Assembly: GCA_963792365.1 (NCBI GenBank)
Contig: CAWBVW010000001.1
Span: 62,001 to 126,000 of the forward strand
Origin: JAOUGY01 sp963792365
GTDB taxonomy: Bacteria; Actinomycetota; Acidimicrobiia; Spongiisociales; ZC4RG35
DNA: 64,000 nucleotides
Direction: 5' to 3'
The position numbers were made by a program, and so were the translations under genes. Below, piece after piece: positions 25,665 to 33,896 of the stretch. The notes under the pieces are model-generated. The model saw only the letters and a program-made list of their open reading frames with translations, ran no database searches and was not told the DNA's origin. The first letter of the stretch is position 1. Every line of letters begins with the position of its first letter.

Positions 25665-27080
25665 CTAGAGGCGAACGTCTCCGCCGGATTCGTCGGGAGG
25701 ACCGTTCCGACCCAGCGCATTCACTGCATCCACGAAACACCTCAGTGGTGCCTCTACGAGTCCTGCGCCCACCATGCCGACCCCCGCCTCCCGCCCGGCG
25801 ATCCCGGTGTTGATCTGAGGCAGGATGCCAGTTCTCACCACGAGCCTTGCGTCGATCCCCGTGGGGGTACCACGGTCCTCGAGGATCGGAATCCGGTAGG
25901 CGGGATGCTCTGTGAGGGTGATCTCGTACATCTCGAGCGTTCGACCGACCGCCTCGACCACGGTGCCTCCCACGAACCCGACGATGGCGGGGGCTGCCGC
26001 CATTGCGAACCCGCCCAGACCGACCGTCTCCGTGATCGCCGAATCTCCGATGTCGGGGTTGGCGTCGGCGGCGGTGTACGAGCCGAGGTACATGCCGGCG
26101 ACGGCCGGGGCCGGAGCCGTGAACCACTCATCCCCCGTACCCGAGAGCCGTATGCCGAACTCGGTTCCGTTGCGTGCCATGGTCGTCACCAGGCTCGACG
26201 CTTCCACGCCTGCCGCTGCGTCCACGGCCAGTTTCCCGCTCGCCATGATCAGGTTGAGCATGAAGTGGTCATTTCCATCGAGGAATCGGAAGACGGAGGA
26301 GCCCTCGGGGAGGCCGACGAGGTCGGCGCCGATCTGACGGATGAAGAGCGAGGTGGCGGCGCGGTTGCGGTTGTGTCCGTCGTCGCCCATCTGAAGCGCC
26401 TGGGCGATGATCGCCCGAAGGTCGATCGGGCCATGCTTGCGGATGACTGTACCGAGCGCCGGACCGAGAATCCGCTCCATCCAACCGAGGCGCTCGATGA
26501 CCTCGGGGCCGTACGCACCGTAGCGGAGTACCTTGCCCAGCCCCTCGTTCAGGGTGGCATACGCAACGCCCGGTCCGGCGGCGTCCTGGATCACGGCCAC
26601 CGGCATCGAGGGACTGATGACACCGGCCATCGGCCCGACGGCCGCATGGTCGTGGCACGGCGAAAGCCCGACGGACGGGGCCCGCGCGAGTGCGTCGCCG
26701 GGCGTCGTTGCGAGGCCCTCGTAGAGCATCGCCCCGATCATCGCTCCGCGAAGTGGGCCACTGCATTCGGCCCAATCGATCGGGGGACCTGCGTGGAGGA
26801 GCGACCCCTCCGTCAGGCCGGGAATCACATCGCGGGCAGCCACGACATCGGTCAGGACCGGCCGGGCGGCAAGCATCCGATCGAGCGCGGTGCGATTGGC
26901 AGCGTGGGTCCGCCTCCCCGAAGCGAGCGCGACCAGGGCCGCCGCCACTTCTGCGACGGGTGGGCGCCAGTCGGTGCGGGCGATCTTCACCACCTGGGCC
27001 TCGAGCGCTGCGGCAAGGAGGTCGACGCCGACCGTCGCCACCACAGGCTCCCGATCGAGGAGCAGGTCGAGCTCGCTCAT
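25665..27080 (-). CDS. DUF1116 protein (YlbE/AllG-like carbamoyltransferase subunit)
   Basis: A 471-residue DUF1116 protein. Characteristic segments are AECSGPLRGAMIGAMLYEG, SPCHDHAAVGPMAGVISPSMPV, GDDGHNRNRAATSLF and SGTGDEWFTAPAP. In E. coli the relative YlbE acts with FdrA and YlbF as the oxamate carbamoyltransferase of allantoin fermentation. All three genes are present here in one overlapping set. The ATG at 27080 overlaps the FdrA stop (ATGA). By analogy it should help transfer a carbamoyl group between an N-acyl urea and phosphate, but the acceptor here is probably not oxamate. Confidence 0.88.
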   Translation of the reverse strand: MSELDLLLDREPVVATVGVDLLAAALEAQVVKIARTDWRPPVAEVAAALVALASGRRTHAANRTALDRMLAARPVLTDVVAARDVIPGLTEGSLLHAGPPIDWAECSGPLRGAMIGAMLYEGLATTPGDALARAPSVGLSPCHDHAAVGPMAGVISPSMPVAVIQDAAGPGVAYATLNEGLGKVLRYGAYGPEVIERLGWMERILGPALGTVIRKHGPIDLRAIIAQALQMGDDGHNRNRAATSLFIRQIGADLVGLPEGSSVFRFLDGNDHFMLNLIMASGKLAVDAAAGVEASSLVTTMARNGTEFGIRLSGTGDEWFTAPAPAVAGMYLGSYTAADANPDIGDSAITETVGLGGFAMAAAPAIVGFVGGTVVEAVGRTLEMYEITLTEHPAYRIPILEDRGTPTGIDARLVVRTGILPQINTGIAGREAGVGMVGAGLVEAPLRCFVDAVNALGRNGPPDESGGDVRL

Positions 27081-28513
27081 CGCCCACCTCTTGCGACCTG
27101 TGCAAGAGCCCTGCGTCCTGCAGCGGCATTGGACAGATACACCTCCGCCCCGGCTCGGCTGAGTGTCGAGGCCTGCGCCTCCCGATTCTGCGGATCGGCC
27201 GCCGTGCCACACAGTGAAACGATCACACCGATGTTCTGCTCCGATGCCTCGACGACGAACGGAGCGAGTCCGGCGGATGGATCGGGGTGGGCGCCGTGGC
27301 CCAGCACGACGTCGAGGAGGATGCACCCGGTCTCCGGGTCGGCGATGACCGCCTCCAGTTCGTGGAGCCGGACCTCGGGATCGATCATCGGGTGGGGACG
27401 ACCGCTCGTGTACCGGTCGGCGCCGAAGTCCACGAGCCAGTGGCCGGGCCCCGGCTCCGATGAGATCGGCTCCAGCGCCCCACCGACGATGGTGCGCGCC
27501 TCGTGCTGGAGGCTGCCCCCGGCAAAGAGCCCTCGCAGGAACCCTGGTCGATGTTGCTGCTCCTCCGGCAACCACACGGGCGGCTCGACCCAACGGCCTC
27601 CCAGTCTCTGGACGGCCTCCCTTGCTGCGCCCTCCAGGGTGACGCCCCCGGCCCCGAGGAAGGCGGTCACCACGGGTGTCCGGCATTCTTCGATGGCGGT
27701 TGCGACCGTTTCTGCGACCTCAGGGTCGGGGGGTTTGGACACGAGGATGATGATCTCGACGGCCGGATCGGCCTCCAGGGCCTCGAGCGCACGCAGGATT
27801 GAGCGAGCCGCCACCTCGGCGGAGAGGTCGCGACTTCCGGTTCCCAGGGCGTGGCGCACCCCGACCCCGGCGGCGTCGACGAGACAGCACACCTGCTGGA
27901 TCCCGGTGCCCGAGGCGCCTGCGATGCCGACCGGACCTGGCTGGACCACATTGGCGAATCCGAGCCCGACCCCGTTGATGATGGTCGTTCCACAGTCCGG
28001 ACCCATCACGATCAACCCACGAGAAGAAGCTTCCTCTTTGAGGGCAATCTCCTGGTCGATGGGAACGCCATCGCTGAAGACCATGACGTGCATCCCGGCC
28101 TCGAGTGCGCTCATCGCCTCGACAAAGGCGAAACGTCCCGGCACCGAGACCAGGGCGATGTTCGAACCGATCCGTCGACCGGCTTCCTCGACGGTGTGAG
28201 GCGGCGGCGGAGCGAAGAGGACGCTCTCTCGATCGCTGGGCGAAGACTCACCCAGGATTCGATCGATCGCCGAACGCGCGGCATCCAATGATCCTCGATC
28301 CTCCGCTCGGATCGCGATCATCAGGTCATCCGGTCCGGCAGGGACTTCGGCGCGATCGAAGCCCATGTCTCGGAGCAGCTCGAGGTTGAGCTCGGTTGCC
28401 ATCGCCACGAGTGCTGAGTCGACTCCGGGCGTGGTCGAAACCTCCTGGGTCACCTGCATGAGCCGGACGGAGTCGTGATACCGGCCCGTCACGACGTCGA
28501 CGACGGAGATCAA
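27077..28513 (-). CDS. FdrA-like acyl-CoA synthetase-fold protein (AllF-like carbamoyltransferase subunit)
   Basis: A 478-residue protein of the FdrA family, a relative of succinyl-CoA synthetase. Diagnostic segments are RDMGFDRAEVPAGPDDL at the N-terminus, GPDCGTTIINGVGLGFANVV, the phosphate-binding turn GASGTGIQQV, and GTGSRDLS. The start is TTG at 28513, overlapping the stop of the DUF2877 gene. Together with DUF1116 and DUF2877 it forms the three-part oxamate carbamoyltransferase seen in E. coli. That enzyme makes carbamoyl phosphate from oxalurate and phosphate; here a homologous ureido acid is more likely, given the ring-opening amidohydrolase next door. Confidence 0.9.
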   Translation of the reverse strand: MISVVDVVTGRYHDSVRLMQVTQEVSTTPGVDSALVAMATELNLELLRDMGFDRAEVPAGPDDLMIAIRAEDRGSLDAARSAIDRILGESSPSDRESVLFAPPPPHTVEEAGRRIGSNIALVSVPGRFAFVEAMSALEAGMHVMVFSDGVPIDQEIALKEEASSRGLIVMGPDCGTTIINGVGLGFANVVQPGPVGIAGASGTGIQQVCCLVDAAGVGVRHALGTGSRDLSAEVAARSILRALEALEADPAVEIIILVSKPPDPEVAETVATAIEECRTPVVTAFLGAGGVTLEGAAREAVQRLGGRWVEPPVWLPEEQQHRPGFLRGLFAGGSLQHEARTIVGGALEPISSEPGPGHWLVDFGADRYTSGRPHPMIDPEVRLHELEAVIADPETGCILLDVVLGHGAHPDPSAGLAPFVVEASEQNIGVIVSLCGTAADPQNREAQASTLSRAGAEVYLSNAAAGRRALAQVARGGR

Positions 28514-29352
28514 GAGTCCTCCTCACACGCTGCTCTCGCCCCGCAGATCACGCCTTCGACCATCGCCCGACCCGACGTCGACCCGATCCCGAGGGCGGTG
28601 GTGATCGCACGGTCGAGGCAGCCACGACCGGTGATCGCACGCAGCAGGTCACCGATCGGCGCCGCCACCTGCCCGGCGAAACCACACCGCAAGAGCGTGG
28701 CCGAGAGCCGGGTCGTCGACGAACGCGCCGCCATCCCGATACGTTCGAACGTGCGATCGAGAACACTCACCCGATCCCCAAGCCCGATCGACGCCGCCAC
28801 GTGTCTGAAGGCCGCCACCGCCCCCAACGTCCGGTCGTCGCCGGCAGGCGTGAGACCAGCGCCCCGGCCCAAGAGCGCCATTGCCTCACCGGTGATGTCG
28901 TCCGCGGAACCCGATCGGAGCGCCTCTCCCAGCCCGTCCAGTTCGGTGGTCACCAGATGCTCCTCGACTTGGCCAAGAAGACTCTTGACGTCATCGACCT
29001 GACAGCGGGCGGGTCGAACCGTCGGGTCCCACCACCGGGCGACCCGCCACACCCAATTGCGGCCGGTCACCCTTCCGGCCCCGATGAGAAGACTCGAACC
29101 AGCGACTGGCGAGGTGACCCCCTGGCCCCTGCCTCGGACCACTGTGATCTCGTTGGGAAATCCAATCCCTCCGATCGAGAGCAGCACCACCTGGTCGTCG
29201 AGTGCACACCATGTGGTGTTCGTGGACGACCCGAGGACCTGCGCCGGCCGAGGTGCAGCCAGGATCGGCTCGACGATCGCCAGACTGGCGACTGCCGGCA
29301 CCATGAACCGCGTGGTGCCGGGACCCGATGGATGCGGTGGTGCGCCGATCAT
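28510..29352 (-). CDS. DUF2877 protein (YlbF/AllH-like carbamoyltransferase subunit)
   Basis: A 280-residue DUF2877 protein. The family signature LLGRGAGLTPAGDDRTLGA lies near residue 165, and SIGGIGFPNEITVV and a Ser/Thr-rich RSSTTRLSATLLRC segment are also present. In E. coli the relative YlbF is the third component of the oxamate carbamoyltransferase. The gene starts 6 bases after the ring-opening hydrolase stop and overlaps the FdrA-like gene by 4. Confidence 0.88.
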   Translation of the reverse strand: MIGAPPHPSGPGTTRFMVPAVASLAIVEPILAAPRPAQVLGSSTNTTWCALDDQVVLLSIGGIGFPNEITVVRGRGQGVTSPVAGSSLLIGAGRVTGRNWVWRVARWWDPTVRPARCQVDDVKSLLGQVEEHLVTTELDGLGEALRSGSADDITGEAMALLGRGAGLTPAGDDRTLGAVAAFRHVAASIGLGDRVSVLDRTFERIGMAARSSTTRLSATLLRCGFAGQVAAPIGDLLRAITGRGCLDRAITTALGIGSTSGRAMVEGVICGARAACEEDS

Positions 29353-29358
29353 CGGCCC

Positions 29359-30447
29359 TCAGCCGAGATCGACTATGGCAGCGACCGTACCTCCACCCGA
29401 GGGGCCCTGGTGCAGGGCCCCTACGGACACGAAGACCGCCGGGTCGCCGGTGGCCGCTGCAACCACGCCCCCGACCGCTCCCTTGATCTGGCGGTGGTGA
29501 TGGACGTCCGAGTCGTTGAGCATCACCTGCCGACGTCGCCGCAGCCGGCTCGACGGGTCTGCTTCGCACTTGACGAAGACGTTCACGAGACGGCCGGCCA
29601 GATCCTCGGCCCGGGCCCGCTCGGGGAGATCGAGCCCCGCCGACCGGATGGCCTCGTACACGCCTTCGGCGTCGATCGCATCATCCATCACACTGTGGCC
29701 GACGCGATATCGACCGCCGACCGGGGCGTTGCCGACGACCACGGTCTGGGCCTGATCGAGTTCAACACCCGATGAGCACGACGCCACCGACGAGTAGAGC
29801 GACACGTCACGACAGATCTGGTCGGCCGTGGGCATCTCGATCTCGCCGAGAGCCAGCGCGATCCCCAACGCCGTGGTGCCGTTGGAGATGTCCATTGATT
29901 CGAGCGTCTGCTCCGTGCAGACATCCCTCCCTCGAGCCTTGGCCTCTGCGATCGTCTCCATGGTGAGGAGCGGGGTCTTCGTCTGGACGTAGTGGACGTC
30001 GTGCGGATCGGTGATCCCGGCATCCTTCATCGCGCGGCGGACTCCCTCTGCCACCTTCTCCACCATCGCGGGCCGCCCGATGTCCTCGGGGAGGATGACG
30101 TCGCTCATTGCGATGCCCACCGTCAAGCGGGATTCGGAGCCCGGCTCCGAAGCCACCCGGGCGAACACGGTGGCATGCGGACACAACACGCCGTCTACGC
30201 CCCCCGACCACACCATGGGGATGTCTGTCACCTCGGCGACGGGTCGGTTGCCCTTGTCCATCAGCACTCGCCGGAACGCCTGATCGGCGAGGATCCGGGT
30301 GAAGTCGTTCACTCCCCCGTTTCCCTCGGTCTTGCCGATGACGGCGATGACTTCGTCGGCGGTGAACTCCCCCTCGTCGATCAGTGCTTCCATACCTGAT
30401 GCGTCCGACACGTGCTCGAGGACGACTTTGCGGGCTTCGATCGCCAT
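29359..30447 (-). CDS. Ring-opening amidohydrolase (barbiturase / cyanuric acid hydrolase family)
   Basis: A 362-residue AtzD/barbiturase-family enzyme made of three repeats, each with a Ser-Lys pair: Lys39 (IGKTEGNGG) with Ser81 (SGGVDGVLCPH), Lys157 (QTKTPLL) with Ser226 (CSSGVEL), and Lys293 (VKCEAD) with Ser341 (SVGALHQGPSGGG). GNAPVGGRYRVGHSVMDDAID is a family hallmark. The usual EHQG near the end reads LHQG. The enzymes hydrolyse barbiturate to ureidomalonate or cyanurate to carboxybiuret. AAAGGA lies 8-10 bases before ATG 30447. It is the first gene of the operon. Which ring it opens cannot be told from sequence alone. Confidence 0.92.
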   Translation of the reverse strand: MAIEARKVVLEHVSDASGMEALIDEGEFTADEVIAVIGKTEGNGGVNDFTRILADQAFRRVLMDKGNRPVAEVTDIPMVWSGGVDGVLCPHATVFARVASEPGSESRLTVGIAMSDVILPEDIGRPAMVEKVAEGVRRAMKDAGITDPHDVHYVQTKTPLLTMETIAEAKARGRDVCTEQTLESMDISNGTTALGIALALGEIEMPTADQICRDVSLYSSVASCSSGVELDQAQTVVVGNAPVGGRYRVGHSVMDDAIDAEGVYEAIRSAGLDLPERARAEDLAGRLVNVFVKCEADPSSRLRRRRQVMLNDSDVHHHRQIKGAVGGVVAAATGDPAVFVSVGALHQGPSGGGTVAAIVDLG

Positions 30448-30641
30448 GACCCACATCCTTTGCCGGGTGACCCGTCCATCGTGGGGTCGCAGGAGGCATG
30501 CGGCTAGGGGCCAACGGCACGCGTGATCACGGGGAGCCCGTCGAGCGATGCAATACGTTTCCGTGCCGAACGCCGTGGAGCGGACCCGAGCCACGATGAC
30601 GCCGTCCGGCTCCGTGTGCCGCTCCGCTTGGAATCGTGTCG

Positions 30642-31004
30642 TCAGACCCATCCCCACGCGTACCAGATCGTCGCGCCGTTGATCAGGAACCCGACCACGA
30701 TCAGCATGTTGTCGAACGCAGACGGGTAGGGCAGGCCGACGATGTTGAAGAGGACCAGAAACCCGGCTGCCACGATGTTGATCCATCGGATCGCCGGAAG
30801 ACCCACGGTGAGGCTGAGCACGATCATGGCAATCGGGATCAGCATGACGAGCGCCGCCAGTACCCACATCCACTGGCTGGCCTCCCTTCCGTCGATCTCC
30901 CCGGCGGTGAAGTCACCGGCGAAGATGCGGAGGACATCTCCGAGCAGATACGTGAGCATCAGAGCCACCCAGAGCCCCGCCAGGACGATCCTCGTATCCT
31001 CCAT
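30642..31004 (-). CDS. DUF6326-like four-helix membrane protein
   Basis: A 120-residue protein with four hydrophobic helices. It starts with TRIVLAGLWVALMLTYLLGDV, a pattern typical of DUF6326 proteins, followed by an acidic loop (AGDFTAGEIDGRE). GGGAGGAAAG stands directly before ATG 31004. Function is unknown. It lies 194 bases upstream of the heterocycle operon on the same strand, so it may or may not be part of its transcript. Confidence 0.78.
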   Translation of the reverse strand: MEDTRIVLAGLWVALMLTYLLGDVLRIFAGDFTAGEIDGREASQWMWVLAALVMLIPIAMIVLSLTVGLPAIRWINIVAAGFLVLFNIVGLPYPSAFDNMLIVVGFLINGATIWYAWGWV

Positions 31005-31194
31005 CTTTCCTCCCGCCTGGGTGTGTTCCGTCGGCTCCCGAGCCATCCGCAGCCGATGATCCCCGACCTTCACCGCTACCGGTATAGGGACGAGGCGTCC
31101 AGGGTCGCACGACCCCATGCCCAACCAGTTCTCGACCCGAGCTGCTTGGCATGCAGCGTGGCACCTCGGCCTCAGAGCCCTCGCCCCCAGACAC

Positions 31195-31226
31195 GAGAAA
31201 CCCCAGGTGTGGGCCTGGGGTTTCTC
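31195..31226 (-). terminator. Intrinsic terminator hairpin after tRNA-Ala
   Basis: A perfect 13-bp inverted repeat (GAGAAACCCCAGG with CCTGGGGTTTCTC) with a 6-base loop starts 3 bases after the tRNA 3' end, read on the minus strand. The right arm ends in a short pyrimidine run (TTTCTC). It should end the tRNA transcript. Confidence 0.8.
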
Positions 31227-31228
31227 TG

Positions 31229-31302
31229 TGGAGGTGAGGGGATTTGAACCCCTGACTTCTTCCGTGCGAGGGAAGCGCTCTGCCGGGCTGAGCTACACCC
31301 CC
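31229..31302 (-). tRNA. tRNA-Ala (anticodon CGC)
   Basis: The minus strand folds into a standard 74-base tRNA: acceptor stem GGGGGTG/CACCTCC with one G.T pair, D-arm TAGCTCAGCCCGGCAGAGC, anticodon stem CTTCC/GGAAG around loop CTCGCAC, and T-arm AGGGGTTCAAATCCCCT. The anticodon CGC reads GCG (Ala). The discriminator base is A, and CCA is not encoded. Confidence 0.95.
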
Positions 31303-31430
31303 TAAGATGCATCGACCTCGTGGGCCGCTGCAAGCCGAGATGATAGCCGGTCGTGAAATCCGGTCATTTCGAGATCGTCGGAATCGGGTCGACCGCCCTC
31401 CCTGCCTCTGCACGAGTAGGTTCCTGCCCG

Positions 31431-32114
31431 GTGCACCCGTCACTCCTCCTCATCCACAGCCCTCTCACCGGCCCGTCGGTCTGGTCGGCGCTGGCGGCGG
31501 TGGCCAGGGGCGGGTCATGGGAGGTGGCCGCTCCCGACCTGACATCGGTGGCGACAGCATCTCCACCGGCATGGCGCACACTGGTGGAGCTCGCCAACGC
31601 GGCCGCCTCGACGCTCGAGCCGCCGATCGTGATCGTCGGGCACTCCGGCGCCGGCGTCTTTCTGCCTTTGATCGGCCGGGGCCTCGGCGACCGCCTGGCG
31701 GCACTGGTCTTCGTGGACGCGGTGGTCCCTCCGGAGGTTGGCGCACACCAGACCGCCGCCGGACTGGCAGCCATGCTCGACGGCCAAACCGAGGACGGAC
31801 TGTTGAAGGAGTGGCTCGACTGGTGGCCGGAAGACGTCATATCGGAGATCCTCCCGGATCCCGAGGACCGGCGGCTGCTTCGATCCGACATGCCGAGGCT
31901 GGCACGGTCTTTCTATGCCGAGGAAGTGCCGGTTCCGGAGCATTGGTCTCAGTGGCCATGCCGCTACCTGCAGCTCAGCGCAGCCTACGACCTCGATCGG
32001 GATGAGGCGGTGCGACGACGATGGCGCACCGCCCGTCTCGAAGGAACCCACCTGAGCGTGCACACCGAGCCACGGGCAGTGTTCCGCGCTGTGCTCGAGT
32101 TGATCGGGGAGTGA
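31431..32114 (+). CDS. Alpha/beta hydrolase
   Basis: A 227-residue hydrolase from GTG 31431 (MHPSLLLIHSPLTGPSVW, where HSPL supplies the oxyanion turn). The nucleophile Ser is in VGHSGAGVFL, an acid is in the AAYDLDRD region, and the terminal His is in EGTHLSVHTEP. A longer opening from GTG 31353 adds 26 residues without protein-like character. The family is common in actinobacteria as small uncharacterised hydrolases. It converges with the translin-family gene, 3 bases apart. Confidence 0.82.
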   Translation: MHPSLLLIHSPLTGPSVWSALAAVARGGSWEVAAPDLTSVATASPPAWRTLVELANAAASTLEPPIVIVGHSGAGVFLPLIGRGLGDRLAALVFVDAVVPPEVGAHQTAAGLAAMLDGQTEDGLLKEWLDWWPEDVISEILPDPEDRRLLRSDMPRLARSFYAEEVPVPEHWSQWPCRYLQLSAAYDLDRDEAVRRRWRTARLEGTHLSVHTEPRAVFRAVLELIGE

Positions 32115-32117
32115 CGA

Positions 32118-32744
32118 TCAGTCGATGTGGCGTTCCAGGTCACGGCGCAGTCGTTCCTGGACGGCGGTGGCAGTGAGGTCGGAACGCGAACGCTCCACCA
32201 GGGCCCGAGAGACGTCGGTCGTGCGTCTGAGGCCACTGGTCATCCCATCTGGATAATCCAGGTCGGCCAACAGATCCACCACTGCGTCCATCATGACGAG
32301 GAGCGACTCGGCCTCGTCGAGCTCGCCGGCGCGCAGTCGGTCCAGCAGACGGCGACGGCATTCTCCGACCGCCTCTCCGAGACCGTGGAGGAAAGGCACC
32401 GGGTCGATCCCGAGGTCCGCGGGCATCGGCAGCGGCTGATCGGTGAACAACGCCAGAGTGAGCTGAGCTTCTGCAAATTCCTTGGCTGCATCCCACACGA
32501 ACCCGGCGTGGATGATGTTGGGATGATCTTCGAGGGCCTCGAGGGCGTCGACGAGAAGGCGGTTCGCTTCCGAGATCAGCTCGCGAGCCTGGTCGACTTG
32601 ATCGCGATGCAGGCTGCGGATGGCGTTGGCCGATGACCGGATGACCTTGCGACAGTTGGTCAGTCCGCGCTCACGGGCGGAGAACCGCTCATCGAGGATG
32701 GGGCGAACGGCGTCTGCGACGGATTCGAGCTCGGAAGGATCCAA
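32118..32744 (-). CDS. Translin family protein
   Basis: A 208-residue all-helical protein with the translin pattern: DPSELESVADAVRPILDE, SARERGL, NAIRSLHRDQ near the N-terminus, HPNIIHAGFVWDAAKEFAEA in the middle, and LGEAVGECRRRLLDRLRAGE, DYPDGMTSGLRRTTD, RSRSDLTA at the end. Eukaryotic translins bind nucleic acid and, with TRAX, cleave RNA. Prokaryotic relatives are little studied and are often mislabelled haloacid dehalogenase. The TTG start at 32744 lies 5 bases after the glpR stop, so it is probably cotranscribed with the glp cluster. The start is uncertain, since no good ribosome site is visible. Confidence 0.82.
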   Translation of the reverse strand: MDPSELESVADAVRPILDERFSARERGLTNCRKVIRSSANAIRSLHRDQVDQARELISEANRLLVDALEALEDHPNIIHAGFVWDAAKEFAEAQLTLALFTDQPLPMPADLGIDPVPFLHGLGEAVGECRRRLLDRLRAGELDEAESLLVMMDAVVDLLADLDYPDGMTSGLRRTTDVSRALVERSRSDLTATAVQERLRRDLERHID

Positions 32745-32749
32745 GACGC

Positions 32750-33196
32750 TCAGGAGCTGGCGACGATGCGCACAGGCGGTTCGTCGGCGTCGTTGGGACG
32801 CACCACGGCGTGATGCTCGGCGACCCGGACCGCCTTCTGTTGCTTCATCTGAAGCAGGATGCCGACGTACGCAGCCACGAGAGCATCGACGGCGAGGTGA
32901 GCCACCAGCCACCATACCGACTTCATCACGAACGCCATCGTCAAGGTGAGTACGGCGACGCTGACCAGTCCGGTCAGAGCCCGGCGCCGACGCACACGCA
33001 CGGCGTCACGCGTCGAAAGACGGCGCGTGTTGTAACTCCGGCTTTGAACGTCCGCCATGATCTGCGTCCAACGGTCGAACTCCTCGGTGGAGTTGAGCGG
33101 CGCATTCCGGCGGCGACCAAAGAAGGAGGGGAACAGGTAGATGCCCCAGATGGTGAGGATCACAAGTGCAGCGATCAAAAGGGGTGCGTCAGGCAC
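32750..33196 (-). CDS. glpR: GlpR-like membrane protein (receptor of gephyrin-like Glp)
   Basis: A 148-residue protein with an N-terminal helix (LLIAALVILTIWGIYLFP), the segment RRRNAPLNSTEEFDRWTQIM typical of GlpR, and two more helices (LTGLVSVAVLTLTMAFVM, LVAHLAVDALVAAYVGILL). In corynebacteria GlpR is the membrane partner of the gephyrin-like Glp protein and takes part in cell division. Here glp lies two genes upstream. This copy is much shorter than corynebacterial GlpR, lacking a long C-terminal domain. The GTG start overlaps the end of the small ORF upstream by 8 bases. Confidence 0.72.
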   Translation of the reverse strand: MPDAPLLIAALVILTIWGIYLFPSFFGRRRNAPLNSTEEFDRWTQIMADVQSRSYNTRRLSTRDAVRVRRRRALTGLVSVAVLTLTMAFVMKSVWWLVAHLAVDALVAAYVGILLQMKQQKAVRVAEHHAVVRPNDADEPPVRIVASS

Positions 33197-33422
33197 GACT
33201 CGGAACCTCCGCCTCGATCTGATGTGGATGTGGGGGTGTACTCATCCGATACTCAGCTCGCATTGATTTGTCCAGGATCTTCCAGCCGTACGAGGTACCG
33301 ACACCTCGCACACCCGGATATCCGGGGGTCGTGCGACCAGTGCTCCGCTCGACCGGGCGCCAGAGTAACCGATTCGTCGGCATCGGAGCAATCTTTCGGC
33401 AATTGGTGCACTTCACCTGCAC
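33189..33422 (-). CDS. Possible small CxxC protein between moaC and glpR
   Basis: A 77-residue ORF starts with GTG directly after the moaC stop (TGAGTG) and its TGA overlaps the glpR start by 8 bases. It begins MQVKCTNCRKIAPMP, a zinc-knuckle-like CxxC, but has no second pair. The rest (TSYGWKILDKSMRAEYRM) has Lys, Tyr and Trp, unlike antisense shadows. The perfect fit into the gene chain is the main argument. No family is recognised. A 14-base palindrome (CCCGGATATCCGGG, 33313-33326) lies inside. Confidence 0.45.
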   Translation of the reverse strand: MQVKCTNCRKIAPMPTNRLLWRPVERSTGRTTPGYPGVRGVGTSYGWKILDKSMRAEYRMSTPPHPHQIEAEVPSRA

Positions 33423-33896
33423 TCATGTGCGTGTCCAGCTTCCGCTGCGCCCACCGTGCTTCTCGAGCAACCGAACCTCGCGGACGGTCACACCTCGCTC
33501 GAGACCCTTCACCATGTCGTACAGCGCCAACGCAGCAGTCATGACTGCTGTCATGGCCTCCATCTCGACCCCGGTCCGACCCACCGTGCGGGTGGTGGCG
33601 ACGATTCGGGCACCATTCGGATGTGGATCCACATCCACGGTCACACCGGTGAGAGCGATGGGATGGCACAGCGGCACCAGATCGGGTGTTCGCTTGGCAC
33701 CCATGATTCCGGCGAGGCGGATCGATGCCAAGGCGTCGCCCTTCGGGAGTGCGCCGGCGAAGAGCTTCGACGCCACCTCGCCGGACATGGCGACGACGCA
33801 CTCTGCGGTTGCGGAGCGTTCCGTCTCCGGCTTCGCTCCCACGTCCACCATGTGGACCTCGCCCGCCTCGTCGAGGTGCGGGAACTCAGAACTCAC
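33423..33896 (-). CDS. moaC: Cyclic pyranopterin monophosphate synthase MoaC
   Basis: A 157-residue MoaC. VDVGAKPETERSATAE near the start, KGDALASIRLAGIMGAKRT, LVPLCHPIALT and the catalytic region VGRTGVEMEAMTAV are all present. It converts 3',8-cH2GTP to cyclic pyranopterin monophosphate in molybdenum cofactor synthesis. The window also holds a Mo hydroxylase that needs the cofactor. It overlaps glp by 11 bases. Confidence 0.95.
   Translation of the reverse strand: MSSEFPHLDEAGEVHMVDVGAKPETERSATAECVVAMSGEVASKLFAGALPKGDALASIRLAGIMGAKRTPDLVPLCHPIALTGVTVDVDPHPNGARIVATTRTVGRTGVEMEAMTAVMTAALALYDMVKGLERGVTVREVRLLEKHGGRSGSWTRT

Noticed and set aside
25134..28199. 1021-residue plus-strand ORF opposite the FAD, DUF1116 and FdrA genes
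   Set aside because: It spans three well-recognised minus-strand genes and shows only shadow composition.
23000..30400. Possible purine (xanthine) degradation instead of pyrimidine/triazine
   Set aside because: No uricase, allantoinase or urate genes are present, and the ring-opening hydrolase belongs to the barbiturase/cyanurate family. Xanthine as a substrate is not excluded, only less likely.
33313..33326. CCCGGATATCCGGG as a stand-alone operator
   Set aside because: It lies within a probable coding region, and one short GC-rich palindrome is not enough evidence; it is mentioned with the small ORF only.
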